15,620 bases of DNA from JAFGKM01 sp964403465 (lineage in GTDB: Bacteria; Ratteibacteria; UBA8468; B48-G9; JAFGKM01): contig CAYOFY010000035.1 of NCBI GenBank assembly GCA_964403465.1, forward strand, positions 1 to 15,620, given 5' to 3'. Positions 1 through 6,895 of this stretch are shown here, one piece after another; position 1 is the stretch's first letter, and every line of letters starts with the position of its first letter. The position numbers and the translations under genes were made by a program. Below the pieces are notes generated by a model. The model was given only the letters and a program-made list of their open reading frames with translations, searched no databases and had not been told where the DNA came from.

Positions 1-53
1 AGAGCACTTGCTTCACACGCAAGGGGTCACAGGTTCGATTCCTGTACCGCCCA
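1..53 (+). tRNA. tRNA-Val (anticodon CAC), 3' part, cut by the window edge
   Basis: The sequence folds as the 3' two-thirds of a tRNA. The anticodon stem is 7-11 with 19-23, around the 7-nt loop 12-18, and the anticodon CAC lies at 14-16. The T arm has a 5-bp stem around TTCGATT at 34-40, and the 3' acceptor strand ACCGCCC at 46-52 is followed by discriminator A53. The 5' acceptor strand and most of the D arm lie outside the window. CAC reads the valine codon GUG. The 3' CCA is not encoded, because A53 is followed by CTG, so CCA must be added by the nucleotidyltransferase. Confidence 0.9.
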
Positions 54-62
54 CTGCACTCA

Positions 63-193
63 TTTTGTCATTGCGAGCGTTTCTCAGCGTGGCAATTGAT
101 GTTTTCTATCATCCCGATTCTTTCCATCGGGACTGGCGTTTTTTGCCACTCCGGCATGTTTCAAGCCGGAGTCTACAACCATGCAATGACAAA
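63..193. repeat. REP-like palindromic repeat block
   Basis: The block opens with a copy of the 'gtcattgcgagcg...cgtggcaatt' unit (63-98) and closes with the inverted end 'gcaatgacaaa' (183-193), the same family as the cluster at 4171-4296. Two further hairpins lie between: TCCCGAT/ATCGGGA (112-118 with 126-132, 7-nt loop) and ACTCCGGC/GCCGGAGT (148-155 with 165-172, 9-nt loop). The stretch 54-262 between the tRNA and the phosphatase holds no credible gene. An open frame crosses it, but it starts inside the tRNA and shows no family similarity before the ATG at 263. The nature of the block as a mobile or REP-type repeat is inferred from the shared ends. Confidence 0.6.
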
Positions 194-262
194 TTGTTAG
201 CGGTTTTGATTTGTTTGCGGAGGAAGGGGAACCTCTGTATTTTTTTTGAGGGAGAGGAACTT

Positions 263-1009
263 ATGGACAAGAGGTTTGAAGAGGCCGTTAAACTGGCAGA
301 GAAAGCAGGGCGTTTTTTAAGGGAAAGCCGTGACAGAATAGAGGTATCCGTAAAGACTTCCTACGATGTTAAATTAAAACAGGATGTTGCGAGCGAGGAG
401 ATAATCATAGGCGGGATTGAAAGGGGGTTTTCCGGAGATGGCTATATATCCGAGGAACGCGGGACAAAGGAAAGCCGTTCGGGTTACGTATGGGTGATTG
501 ACCCGCTTGACGGAACGGTCAATTATTCAAGGGGCATCCCTCATTGCTGTGTCTCCATAGCGTGTGCAGGCGAGAAAGATTCCTTCGGGGTCGTTTATGA
601 CTTTTTCAGGGAGGAGATGTTTACCGGCAGAAGGGGGAAGGGCTCTTTCTTAAACGGGCGGAAAATCAGGGCAAGTTCAACAAAAAATCTGGAGGAGGCG
701 ATAATATCTTTCGGGCTGATGAAGGGAACGGAAGAAATCAGGTCAGGGCTTGCAGTTCTTGAATCCGTTGCCCTGAAAGTGCATAAAATCAGGACCATGG
801 GGTCCGCGGCTCTTGACCTCTGTTATGTGGGGGCGGGCAGAATAGACCTTTTTATGGAGGTCGGGCTCAAGCGATGGGATACTGAGGCGGGCAGAATCAT
901 AATAGAAGAGGCGGGCGGCAGGTACAGGGAGATTGACAGGTTCGGAATGACTCTCGCATGTGCTGACAACGGCCATATTGATACGGAGGATTTATGCAGA
1001 AGTCTGTGA
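263..1009 (+). CDS. Inositol monophosphatase family phosphatase
   Basis: This 248-residue protein belongs to the Mg2+-dependent inositol-phosphatase/FBPase superfamily. The metal-binding signatures are all visible: SEERG at about residues 63-67, the DPLDGTVN motif at 80-87 (D80, D83), and WDTEAG at 205-210 (D206). Members hydrolyse inositol-1-phosphate, fructose-1,6-bisphosphate or 3'-phosphoadenosine 5'-phosphate. The sequence alone does not settle the substrate, so SuhB-like, FBPase-IV-like and CysQ-like roles all remain open. The frame is open further upstream into the tRNA, but ATG 263 is chosen because GGAGAGG lies just before it and family similarity begins there. The 3' end overlaps the histidine kinase gene by 16 nt, suggesting co-transcription and translational coupling. 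No rare features are seen. Confidence 0.88.
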   Translation: MDKRFEEAVKLAEKAGRFLRESRDRIEVSVKTSYDVKLKQDVASEEIIIGGIERGFSGDGYISEERGTKESRSGYVWVIDPLDGTVNYSRGIPHCCVSIACAGEKDSFGVVYDFFREEMFTGRRGKGSFLNGRKIRASSTKNLEEAIISFGLMKGTEEIRSGLAVLESVALKVHKIRTMGSAALDLCYVGAGRIDLFMEVGLKRWDTEAGRIIIEEAGGRYREIDRFGMTLACADNGHIDTEDLCRSL

Positions 1010-2409
1010 GGAAGATAAGAAAGACGGTCGGGACCATTGTGAAACCGGTGGTGAAGCCGGTCTCCGGCCTCGTTGACATATTTAACTCGTTCATGAGAAA
1101 GGTTGAGGAGAAGGTTCCGGCGAAGAAGGAAGGTGTTGAGATTGACGGCTTTGTCAGTACGCTCCTGGATGAAATGAAGGACGTTGAGCAGGGGATATTT
1201 GCCTTCTTCAGCGAGATGCTGTTCATGCACCATCTTTCAGAAAAAATGGCGCAGGTTGAGAACGAGGTAACTCTCGTGAGTATACTTGCCGAAAGGGTGA
1301 AGGAGTTTTTGAAACCGGGATTCATTGAAGTTTTCCTTTCCGGCGAGGATAAGCATTCTTTCCACCTTGCATACCACTACCCATCGGAAAAAGAGTTCAA
1401 TCCCGCGGCTGTCAGGGAGATTGCGATGGAGTGTTTCAGGAAGGGTGAAAGCACGATATTCAACAGCAAGAAAATCGGCGGGAAGAATTTCTCGGTTCTG
1501 ACAGCACCCCTGAGAACAACCCGCGACAGGTTCGGCACGATTGTGGTGGGCAAGAAGGGAAAGAATAATCTGAGTTCCAGGGAGATAACGCTTGTCATAG
1601 CGGGTGCGACCGTCGTGAGTTTCTCCATCAGCAACATAAAACTTGTGAACAGCATAATCAAAAACGAGCGGCTTGTTACCATAGGGGAAACCATAGCGGG
1701 GCTATCCCACGATATAAAGAATATTCTCACCAGCCTTGAAAGCGGCATCGCCATCATGGATATTGCCATGGGGAAGAATAACCGCCCGGGGTTGAAAGAG
1801 AAATGTCTTTGCCGGAAATGCAGTCTTTCATCTTCGTGCATGGAAGATTTCAAGATGCTGACCGAGGGAAGCAGGGCAGTGAAGAAGGGGTACGAGAGGA
1901 TGAAGGACCTTGTCCTTTCCATGATTGACTATTCAAGGGAAAGAGAGATATCCGTCCGGAAGGCCAGCATAAACAGACTTGTGAAGGATGTTCTGGCAGG
2001 CAAGAGCGAAGAACTGAGGGAGAAAAAAATCAGACTGGCGGAGGAGTTTGACGGCAGGATAAAGGAAGTTCTAATTGACCCTTCCAGGATTGAGAGAATG
2101 GTCGGGAATCTTGTCAACAATGCCATTGATGCGGTGAAGGGAAAGGCGGGCGTGATAAAAGCGGGCACAAGATTTTCGGCCGACAGGAGTTATGTTATGA
2201 TGTGGATTGAGGACAACGGCCGCGGCATACCCGAAGGAAGCATCAACAGGATATTTGACGTCTTTTATTCCACGAAGGGAGCCAAGGGCACGGGTTTCGG
2301 CCTGGCAATAGTGCAGAAGATAGTCAGGGAGCACGGGGGCACGATAGAGGTGAAGTCAACAGTGAACAAAGGCACAAGATTTCTTATCAAAATTCCGGCA
2401 GGAAAATAG
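994..2409 (+). CDS. Soluble GAF-like sensor histidine kinase with a Cys-cluster insertion
   Basis: This 471-residue protein has no hydrophobic membrane segment. Residues about 90-215 look like a GAF-type sensory fold (inferred from pattern). The dimerisation/phosphoacceptor domain follows, with LSHDIKN and H239 as the likely phosphorylated His. The ATPase domain carries an N box (GNLVNNAIDA, 371-380), a G1 box (EDNGRGIP, 406-413) and a G2 box (KGTGFGLA, 431-438). Between the two DHp helices, residues about 261-284 form an extra segment with C271, C273, C276 and C282 (CxCxxCx5C), which could bind metal or an Fe-S cluster, or act as a redox switch. The start ATG 994 is preceded by GGAGGA and overlaps the phosphatase gene. 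No response regulator is encoded in the window, so the partner is unknown. Confidence 0.88.
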   Translation: MQKSVRKIRKTVGTIVKPVVKPVSGLVDIFNSFMRKVEEKVPAKKEGVEIDGFVSTLLDEMKDVEQGIFAFFSEMLFMHHLSEKMAQVENEVTLVSILAERVKEFLKPGFIEVFLSGEDKHSFHLAYHYPSEKEFNPAAVREIAMECFRKGESTIFNSKKIGGKNFSVLTAPLRTTRDRFGTIVVGKKGKNNLSSREITLVIAGATVVSFSISNIKLVNSIIKNERLVTIGETIAGLSHDIKNILTSLESGIAIMDIAMGKNNRPGLKEKCLCRKCSLSSSCMEDFKMLTEGSRAVKKGYERMKDLVLSMIDYSREREISVRKASINRLVKDVLAGKSEELREKKIRLAEEFDGRIKEVLIDPSRIERMVGNLVNNAIDAVKGKAGVIKAGTRFSADRSYVMMWIEDNGRGIPEGSINRIFDVFYSTKGAKGTGFGLAIVQKIVREHGGTIEVKSTVNKGTRFLIKIPAGK

Positions 2410-2423
2410 GGATGAGTGGTTGA

Positions 2424-3074
2424 ATGAGAAAACCAGGTTTCACCCTGATAGAACTTCTTGTAGTGATGGCAATACTGGCAATACTGGCAGGCATTTTACT
2501 TCCCGCTCTTTCAAGGGCACGTGAAAAGGCAAGAAGAGTAGTCTGTATCAGTAACTTGCGACAGCTGGGACTGGCATGGGATATGTATCTTCAGGACAAC
2601 GATGAAAGATTTTATGATGTGCGTTGCTGGTGGATATGGGGAGGAAAGCTGGGTACAATCGGAGCCGGGCATGGTCCTTTTCCTTTTGACGACCCTGATG
2701 TCATTCGTCCTCTCAACAGGTATGTGGGCAATAATTATAAGGTTTTCTTTTGTCCTTCAGATTCCGGCAGGCCGGGATTACCGTGGGATGAACCCCGCAC
2801 CTACGATACCATGGGTAACAGTTATGCCTACAATGCTGTTGGTTATATGGGGGAGGGCGGCCTGGCAGGTATTAAACTGGCCAGGGTCAGAAACAGTGCA
2901 GAAACAATACTTATTCTGGACGGAGTAATAGGACATTCTCCAGTTACGCCGCAGAACATATTCTGGCATGATAAGACTGCTGCATGGGCCAATGTGCTTT
3001 TTATAGACGGACACGTGGCCTGGATTCTGATAACCCCGGCATCTTCGAGAGACAATTGGACTTTTATACCCTAA
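2424..3074 (+). CDS. Prepilin/pseudopilin of the H-X9-DG type
   Basis: The 216-residue product begins with a class III prepilin leader: MRKPG, cleavage before F6, then the hydrophobic helix FTLIELLVVMAILAILAGIL with the conserved Glu at +5 (E10). The helix continues into LSRAREKARR. Near the C-terminus, H182 and AWANVLFIDGHVAW (187-200) form the NVLFxDGHV motif seen in the 'prepilin-type processing-associated H-X9-DG' proteins of planctomycetes, Lentisphaerae and related lineages. Here H182 and the DG pair are separated by 12 residues rather than 9. After processing, the protein should sit in the inner membrane and assemble with a type II secretion or type IV pilus-like machine; a GspE/PilB ATPase and a GspG homologue lie elsewhere in the window. 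The gene starts 14 nt after the kinase gene. Its function beyond pilin-like assembly is unknown. Confidence 0.85.
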   Translation: MRKPGFTLIELLVVMAILAILAGILLPALSRAREKARRVVCISNLRQLGLAWDMYLQDNDERFYDVRCWWIWGGKLGTIGAGHGPFPFDDPDVIRPLNRYVGNNYKVFFCPSDSGRPGLPWDEPRTYDTMGNSYAYNAVGYMGEGGLAGIKLARVRNSAETILILDGVIGHSPVTPQNIFWHDKTAAWANVLFIDGHVAWILITPASSRDNWTFIP

Positions 3075-3129
3075 ACTCTATGGCAGAATAATGTAGAGAT
3101 ACTAATGAATGTCTTTGCTGAAGCATACC

Positions 3130-3138
3130 AAGGAGGCG
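3130..3138 (+). promoter_or_regulatory. Strong Shine-Dalgarno that sets the start of the tRNA-binding protein
   Basis: AAGGAGGCG lies 3 nt before ATG 3142. The upstream in-frame ATG at 3109 has no comparable site, and the residues it would add are not part of the domain. ATG 3142 is therefore preferred. Confidence 0.6.
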
Positions 3139-3141
3139 GAA

Positions 3142-3462
3142 ATGGTGAGTTTTGAGCAGTTCAAGGAGATGGAGATAAAGATAGGCAAGGTGCTGGAGGT
3201 TGAGGACGTTGAAGGTGCTGACAGACTGTATATCCTGACCGTAGATATCGGAGAGGAAACAAGGAAGATAGTTGCCGGCATAAAACTCTGGTACAGCAGG
3301 GAGGAGCTTGTGGGCAAGAATGTCATCGTTCTTGCCAACCTGCAGCCCAGGGTCATAAGGGGAGTTGAGAGCAACGGAATGGTTCTTGCCACGTTGAACG
3401 AGGACAAATTTTCCGTGCTCACCACGGACAGGGATGTCCCCCCCGGGAGCAGGGTTTCATAA
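3142..3462 (+). CDS. Stand-alone tRNA-binding domain protein (MetG C-terminal / Trbp111 type)
   Basis: This 106-residue protein matches the OB-fold tRNA-binding domain found at the C-terminus of methionyl-tRNA synthetase and as free proteins (Trbp111, CsaA). The recognised sequence blocks, in order, are FEQFKEMEIKIGKVLEVEDV, GADRLYIL, ETRKIVAGIKLWYSREELVG, NVIVLANLQPRVIRGVESNG and MVLATL. The length equals one complete domain with no catalytic synthetase part, so it may act in trans to a short MetRS or as a CsaA-like chaperone. It is cytoplasmic and would bind the tRNA elbow. It is followed after 21 nt by the SGNH hydrolase gene. Its assignment to MetG rather than CsaA rests on pattern similarity, including the GVESNGMVLA block. 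Confidence 0.85.
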   Translation: MVSFEQFKEMEIKIGKVLEVEDVEGADRLYILTVDIGEETRKIVAGIKLWYSREELVGKNVIVLANLQPRVIRGVESNGMVLATLNEDKFSVLTTDRDVPPGSRVS

Positions 3463-3483
3463 TCAGAGGGGGAAAAGGGAATA

Positions 3484-4110
3484 ATGAAAAAAGTTTATGT
3501 GGTGGGCGACAGCATTTCAATCCATTACGGGCCGTATCTGGAAAGATACCTGAAAGGCGTTATGTCCTATTCCCGCAAGGAAGGTGCGGACAGGGCAGCG
3601 CAGAACCTTGACGTTGCCCTCGGGGCCAACGGAGGAGACTCCTCAAATGTCCTTGCGTATCTGGAATATAGATTGAAATCCGGCGGGGTTGACGCGGACG
3701 TACTTCTTTTCAACTGCGGCCTGCATGATATCAAGACCGACCCGGTAACGGCGAAAAGGCAGGTTCCCATTGAAAAATACGGTGAAAATCTTGAAAGGAT
3801 ACTCGGGGTAATAAGGAAGCTGGGAACAGAACCCGTATGGATTCGGAGCACGCCGTGTGATGAGAAGGTGCATAATCAGAAGAATCCATCCTTTTACCGT
3901 TTTTCCGCGGACTGCAGGGAATATAATTCGGTGGCTGACGGAATTATGCGGAAAAACAGGGTGCCGGTCATAGACCTTTATACCTTCACTGTCAACCTGG
4001 GTTCGGATCTCTACTGCGACCACGTGCATTTCAACGAGGACGTACGCGAAAAACAGGGTGCTTTCATTGCAGGATGGCTTGCCTCATGGCTGGAAAGAGA
4101 GTGTGAATAG
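3484..4110 (+). CDS. SGNH/GDSL-family hydrolase
   Basis: This 208-residue protein has the SGNH blocks. Block I is VVGDSIS with nucleophile S10, block II is around GANGGDSSN (G47-N55), block III is NCGLHD (77-82) and block V is DHVHF with D179 and H182. The family hydrolyses esters (lipids, acylated sugars or peptidoglycan acetyl groups). The block III consensus GxND reads GLHD here, so H81 replaces the usual oxyanion-hole Asn and activity may be altered. There is no signal peptide or membrane segment, so it is probably cytoplasmic. A purine-rich stretch (GAGGGGGAAAAGGG) precedes ATG 3484. It is the last gene of the plus-strand cluster before the palindromic repeat. Substrate unknown. Confidence 0.8.
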   Translation: MKKVYVVGDSISIHYGPYLERYLKGVMSYSRKEGADRAAQNLDVALGANGGDSSNVLAYLEYRLKSGGVDADVLLFNCGLHDIKTDPVTAKRQVPIEKYGENLERILGVIRKLGTEPVWIRSTPCDEKVHNQKNPSFYRFSADCREYNSVADGIMRKNRVPVIDLYTFTVNLGSDLYCDHVHFNEDVREKQGAFIAGWLASWLERECE

Positions 4111-4170
4111 GTTAACTAATACTAATGATATATGCATAACTAATGTCACGATATCAAGACCTCTTTCCAG

Positions 4171-4296
4171 TTTGTCATTGCGAACGTTTTTTGTGCGGCA
4201 ATCTCTCATAAGGTTGAGATTGCCACGCACAAGGCGCTCGCAACGACAAAAAACATCGGATTGCCACGTCGCACAGCGCGCTCCTCGCAATGACAA
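4171..4296. repeat. REP-like palindrome cluster, three arms
   Basis: Arm 1 (4171-4205, 'tttgtcattgcgaacg...gcggcaatctc') pairs with arm 2 (4216-4251, 'gagattgcc...gctcgcaacgacaaaa') as a long imperfect hairpin with a 10-nt loop. Arm 3 (4257-4296, 'cggattgccacgtcgc...ctcctcgcaatgacaa') is another inverted copy of the same unit, closest to the widespread 'gtcattgcgaggagcg...gacgtggcaatc' form. The block lies between the converging SGNH hydrolase and agmatinase genes and may act as a bidirectional terminator. Related ends occur at 63-98 and 183-193. No transposase is nearby, so any mobilisation would be in trans. Confidence 0.8.
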
Positions 4297-4307
4297 CCTC
4301 TTTGGTA

Positions 4308-5183
4308 TCAGTTTTTTGATGAGATGAAACCGATAATTTTGTAGATCAGTTTTGCCGCGAGAAACGAGGAATGCGTGAACTTTTCCGGCGGTGAAAGTTC
4401 AACCACGTCAAAACCTGCTATGCCGATATCTTTTCTTGTGATAAATGTTTTCAGGAAATCAACGGTTTCATACCACTGGAAACCGCCCGGTTCCGGAGTC
4501 CCTGTATCCGGAATAACCGACGGGTCAAGGAAATCAACGTCAAAGGTGATGTAGTACATGCCCGGGGGAAGTGTTCTGTTCAGAATATCGCCCCATCTTT
4601 TTCCTGCCATCTGATAGCCCCAGAAAATTTTCACTCTTTCAGTGCTTTTCAGAAAATCTTTTTCCTCCGTGCTGATGCTTCGTATGCCAACGGAGAATAA
4701 ATTGCAGCCAAGTTCCGAAATCCTCCTTGCCACGCATGCGTGGCTGAACCTCGTCCCCTGGTACGCATCTCTCAAATCTCCATGCGCGTCAAAAGACAGG
4801 ACGTTAATATCGGGATATCTTTTGATACATGCGTGAACAAGTCCCGCTGAAACCGTATGTTCCCCGCCCAGTCCTACGACCACCTTGTTCATTCCGAAGT
4901 ATGCCCCTGCTGTCCTGCTGATTTTTGAAATCATTCTTCCATGCCCGGAGGAATCAGGCTTGACCGCAGGCAGGGTCTTGATTCCGGCAGCGCAGGGCTC
5001 GGTATCCATCTCTTCGTCGTAGAATTCAAGGTATCTGGAGGCAAAGATAATTCCGGCGGGTCCTCTTTCAGTCCCTTTCTGACAGGATGTCGTCTCCTCA
5101 AACGGTATGGGCAGGATTACGAAACGTGCCCTGTCAAGAGGCATATCCGGAAGTCCGAGAAAATTACTGGTTGTCCTTTTCAT
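4308..5183 (-). CDS. speB: Agmatinase
   Basis: This 291-residue ureohydrolase hydrolyses agmatine to putrescine and urea with two Mn2+ ions. All six metal ligands can be placed: H109 in GGEHT, D132, H134 and D136 in FDAHGD, and D215 and D217 in ITFDVDFLDP. The TGTPEPGG substrate loop follows at 227-234. The start ATG 5183 is preferred over an upstream in-frame TTG at 5234 that would overlap the decarboxylase gene; no strong Shine-Dalgarno is seen. It lies 25 nt downstream of the pyruvoyl arginine decarboxylase gene, which makes its substrate, and this context favours agmatinase over arginase or formiminoglutamase. The gene ends near the REP-like palindrome. Confidence 0.9.
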   Translation of the reverse strand: MKRTTSNFLGLPDMPLDRARFVILPIPFEETTSCQKGTERGPAGIIFASRYLEFYDEEMDTEPCAAGIKTLPAVKPDSSGHGRMISKISRTAGAYFGMNKVVVGLGGEHTVSAGLVHACIKRYPDINVLSFDAHGDLRDAYQGTRFSHACVARRISELGCNLFSVGIRSISTEEKDFLKSTERVKIFWGYQMAGKRWGDILNRTLPPGMYYITFDVDFLDPSVIPDTGTPEPGGFQWYETVDFLKTFITRKDIGIAGFDVVELSPPEKFTHSSFLAAKLIYKIIGFISSKN

Positions 5184-5208
5184 TTTGGCGGATGAGGCGG
5201 AGCCGGGG

Positions 5209-5757
5209 TTAGATGATAAATACCGCGGCCGCAATTACGGATGTCCACAGGCCGTTCTTATCGCCAATGGCCGACTGCGTGATATTGGTTGTTTTAACTA
5301 TTCTGGTTGACATCTTCCAGATTTCCTTCTTCTTGTCGTAGGATGAATCCGGGTCAAACTCAACTCCGATAATCGTTGCCAGCATCGTTGCAGCAAGGTC
5401 TTCGGCGTAGTCCCCTGCCCTGTCATCGGTTTCACCGAAGCCCTCATGTTCCGAGAGGTACCCGTACTGCTCGCTGTTCTTGGGAATGGCGATTCCCACG
5501 GAGGAGGTGATGAGGCGGTGCGGTTCATTTGTGGAGTTCCTGCTTATGACGGTATAGACAATCTGCCCCGGCGTGAGTTGTTCAAGACCTGCCTTTTTTG
5601 ATATCAATTTGCAGTGCGGCGGGAATATGCTTGAGATTGATACAATGTTGAATTGAGCGATGTCCGCGTCCCTGAGGGCGCGCTCAAAGCTCGTTAGTTT
5701 TTCCTTGTCCTTGCCCACGCCCTTTGTCAAAAATACTTTTCTTGGCACCAGTTCCAT
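5209..5757 (-). CDS. pdaD: Pyruvoyl-dependent arginine decarboxylase
   Basis: This 182-residue protein matches the PvlArgDC family, which converts arginine to agmatine. The self-processing site VSISSIFPP is present, and cleavage between S42 and S43 should give a small beta chain and an alpha chain capped by the pyruvoyl group made from S43. Other family blocks are LTPGQIVYTVISRNST, SSVGIAIP, GYLSEHEGFGETD and TTNITQSA near the C-terminus. The length is typical for a single-domain proenzyme. ATG 5757 follows AAAGGAG by 4 nt. The next gene is agmatinase, so the pair forms a complete arginine-to-putrescine route. The radical SAM gene lies 103 nt upstream on the same strand, with an inverted repeat between. 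Confidence 0.93.
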   Translation of the reverse strand: MELVPRKVFLTKGVGKDKEKLTSFERALRDADIAQFNIVSISSIFPPHCKLISKKAGLEQLTPGQIVYTVISRNSTNEPHRLITSSVGIAIPKNSEQYGYLSEHEGFGETDDRAGDYAEDLAATMLATIIGVEFDPDSSYDKKKEIWKMSTRIVKTTNITQSAIGDKNGLWTSVIAAAVFII

Positions 5758-5786
5758 CTCTCTCCTTTACCCCCCTATTGGCATAT

Positions 5787-5869
5787 GGCAAGTAGCAAAT
5801 GGCATTTGGTATTTATTAAACTGTTTTCTTTCGTTTTTGGCTTTTCTTATTTGCCATAAGCTATTTGCC
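5787..5869. repeat. Imperfect inverted repeat between the radical SAM and pdaD genes
   Basis: The 18-nt arm 5787-5804 (ggcaagtagcaaatggca) is the reverse complement of 5852-5869 at 15 of 18 positions. A further inverted 9-mer pair, GCAAATGGC (5795-5803) and GCCATTTGC (5867-5875), overlaps it. The right arm includes the stop codon and last codons of the radical SAM gene. The 47-nt interval is T-rich on the plus strand. It could terminate the radical SAM transcript or be a small dispersed repeat. I see no clear promoter for pdaD in 5758-5860. Confidence 0.55.
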
Positions 5870-6895
5870 ATTTGCGGGTTTATTTAAGCACAGGGCATCT
5901 TCTTCCATAAAGTCCCCTGTCATGCTGTATGCAAGTGCTCTGCATCCCCTGCAATTTTTAATTTTACACCCTTCGCATTTACCTTTCAAGAGAGACTTAT
6001 CTCTCACGGTTTTCAATACCTCTGATTGCTCCCATATCTGTGCCAGGGATGTCTCTTTCAGGTTCCCGATTCCTAACGGGAACCTCCTGCAGGGAAAGAC
6101 GGTTCCGTCCGGCATCACCGCAATTCCGTCAACACCGACTATGCACGGTGCGCCGAAAAGGCGGAATCTTCCTCTCCTGCCGTCCCTCTTAACCATGAAC
6201 CCCCTGTATGGCAGGAGTCCGTCCATGTCCGTTTCAATCCCGCATTTTTCACACAGCAGGACCAGAATCCTTTCCCATTCCTCGCGAGAAATGACGCTTC
6301 CGCCTGACATTCTCCTGCCCCTGCCCCAGGGAATAAACCTTTCAATGATGAGTTTATTGAAGTCATATGTTTCCATCAGTTCCAGCATGGGGGTTACCTG
6401 GCCGGTGTTCTCCCTTGCGACGGTGAACATCAGCGTTCTATCCTTCCCCTGCAAGCGCCCTCTTACCAGACGGCAGCACTCCATGAATTTTTCATATGTA
6501 CCCCGTCCTCTGAAGAACTCGTAACTTTCTGCTGTGGCCCCTTCAGCGGAAATCTTAAGCGATTTGAATTTGTCAGCCGTTTCAAGGAAGGACACGATTT
6601 CTTCGTCAAGGGGAAAACCGTTCGTTATTATCCCGATTTCCTGCGTGACTTCCGGAGCGGATACCAGCGAGAGTATGTCCTTCCATCTTTTATGCAGAAA
6701 AGGTTCCCCCCCGGTTATGTCAAGAACAAGTCTCTTGCCGTGTATTCCCACAAAATCTTCAATGTTAAGAAAGATTTTTTCCATGTCGGAGAAGGGGAGG
6801 TCGTTTCTTGAATTGAAAACGTCCTGGTAGCAATGCCTGCATCTCAGGTTGCAGAGGTCTGTTATATGCCACTGTATATGAAAGGTATTTTTCAT
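5861..6895 (-). CDS. Radical SAM/SPASM domain protein
   Basis: This 344-residue protein has the radical SAM cluster motif CNLRCRHC (C15, C19, C22) and the SAM-binding GGEP at 62-65. A C-terminal SPASM region has C251, C269, C307, C310, C315, C318 and C336, suited to auxiliary [4Fe-4S] clusters. The C-terminal text CRGCRALAYSMTGDF...C resembles peptide-modifying maturases (PqqE type) and the NirJ/Ahb haem enzymes. No precursor peptide, haem gene or partner is visible, so the substrate is unknown. It is cytoplasmic and oxygen-sensitive. Its start lies 41 nt from a divergent TIM barrel gene. Its last codons fall in the inverted repeat. It may be co-transcribed with pdaD-speB. Confidence 0.88.
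   Translation of the reverse strand: MKNTFHIQWHITDLCNLRCRHCYQDVFNSRNDLPFSDMEKIFLNIEDFVGIHGKRLVLDITGGEPFLHKRWKDILSLVSAPEVTQEIGIITNGFPLDEEIVSFLETADKFKSLKISAEGATAESYEFFRGRGTYEKFMECCRLVRGRLQGKDRTLMFTVARENTGQVTPMLELMETYDFNKLIIERFIPWGRGRRMSGGSVISREEWERILVLLCEKCGIETDMDGLLPYRGFMVKRDGRRGRFRLFGAPCIVGVDGIAVMPDGTVFPCRRFPLGIGNLKETSLAQIWEQSEVLKTVRDKSLLKGKCEGCKIKNCRGCRALAYSMTGDFMEEDALCLNKPANGK

Noticed and set aside
8..262. N-terminal extension of the phosphatase reading frame from within the tRNA
   Set aside because: It starts inside the tRNA, crosses palindromic repeats and adds 85 residues with no family similarity; ATG 263 has a good Shine-Dalgarno.
4058..4327. Open frames through the palindromic repeat
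   Set aside because: They translate inverted repeat sequence and have no family similarity or ribosome site.
5184..5234. Upstream TTG start for agmatinase
   Set aside because: It would add 17 residues read from the end of pdaD in another frame and has no ribosome site; the family homology fits ATG 5183.
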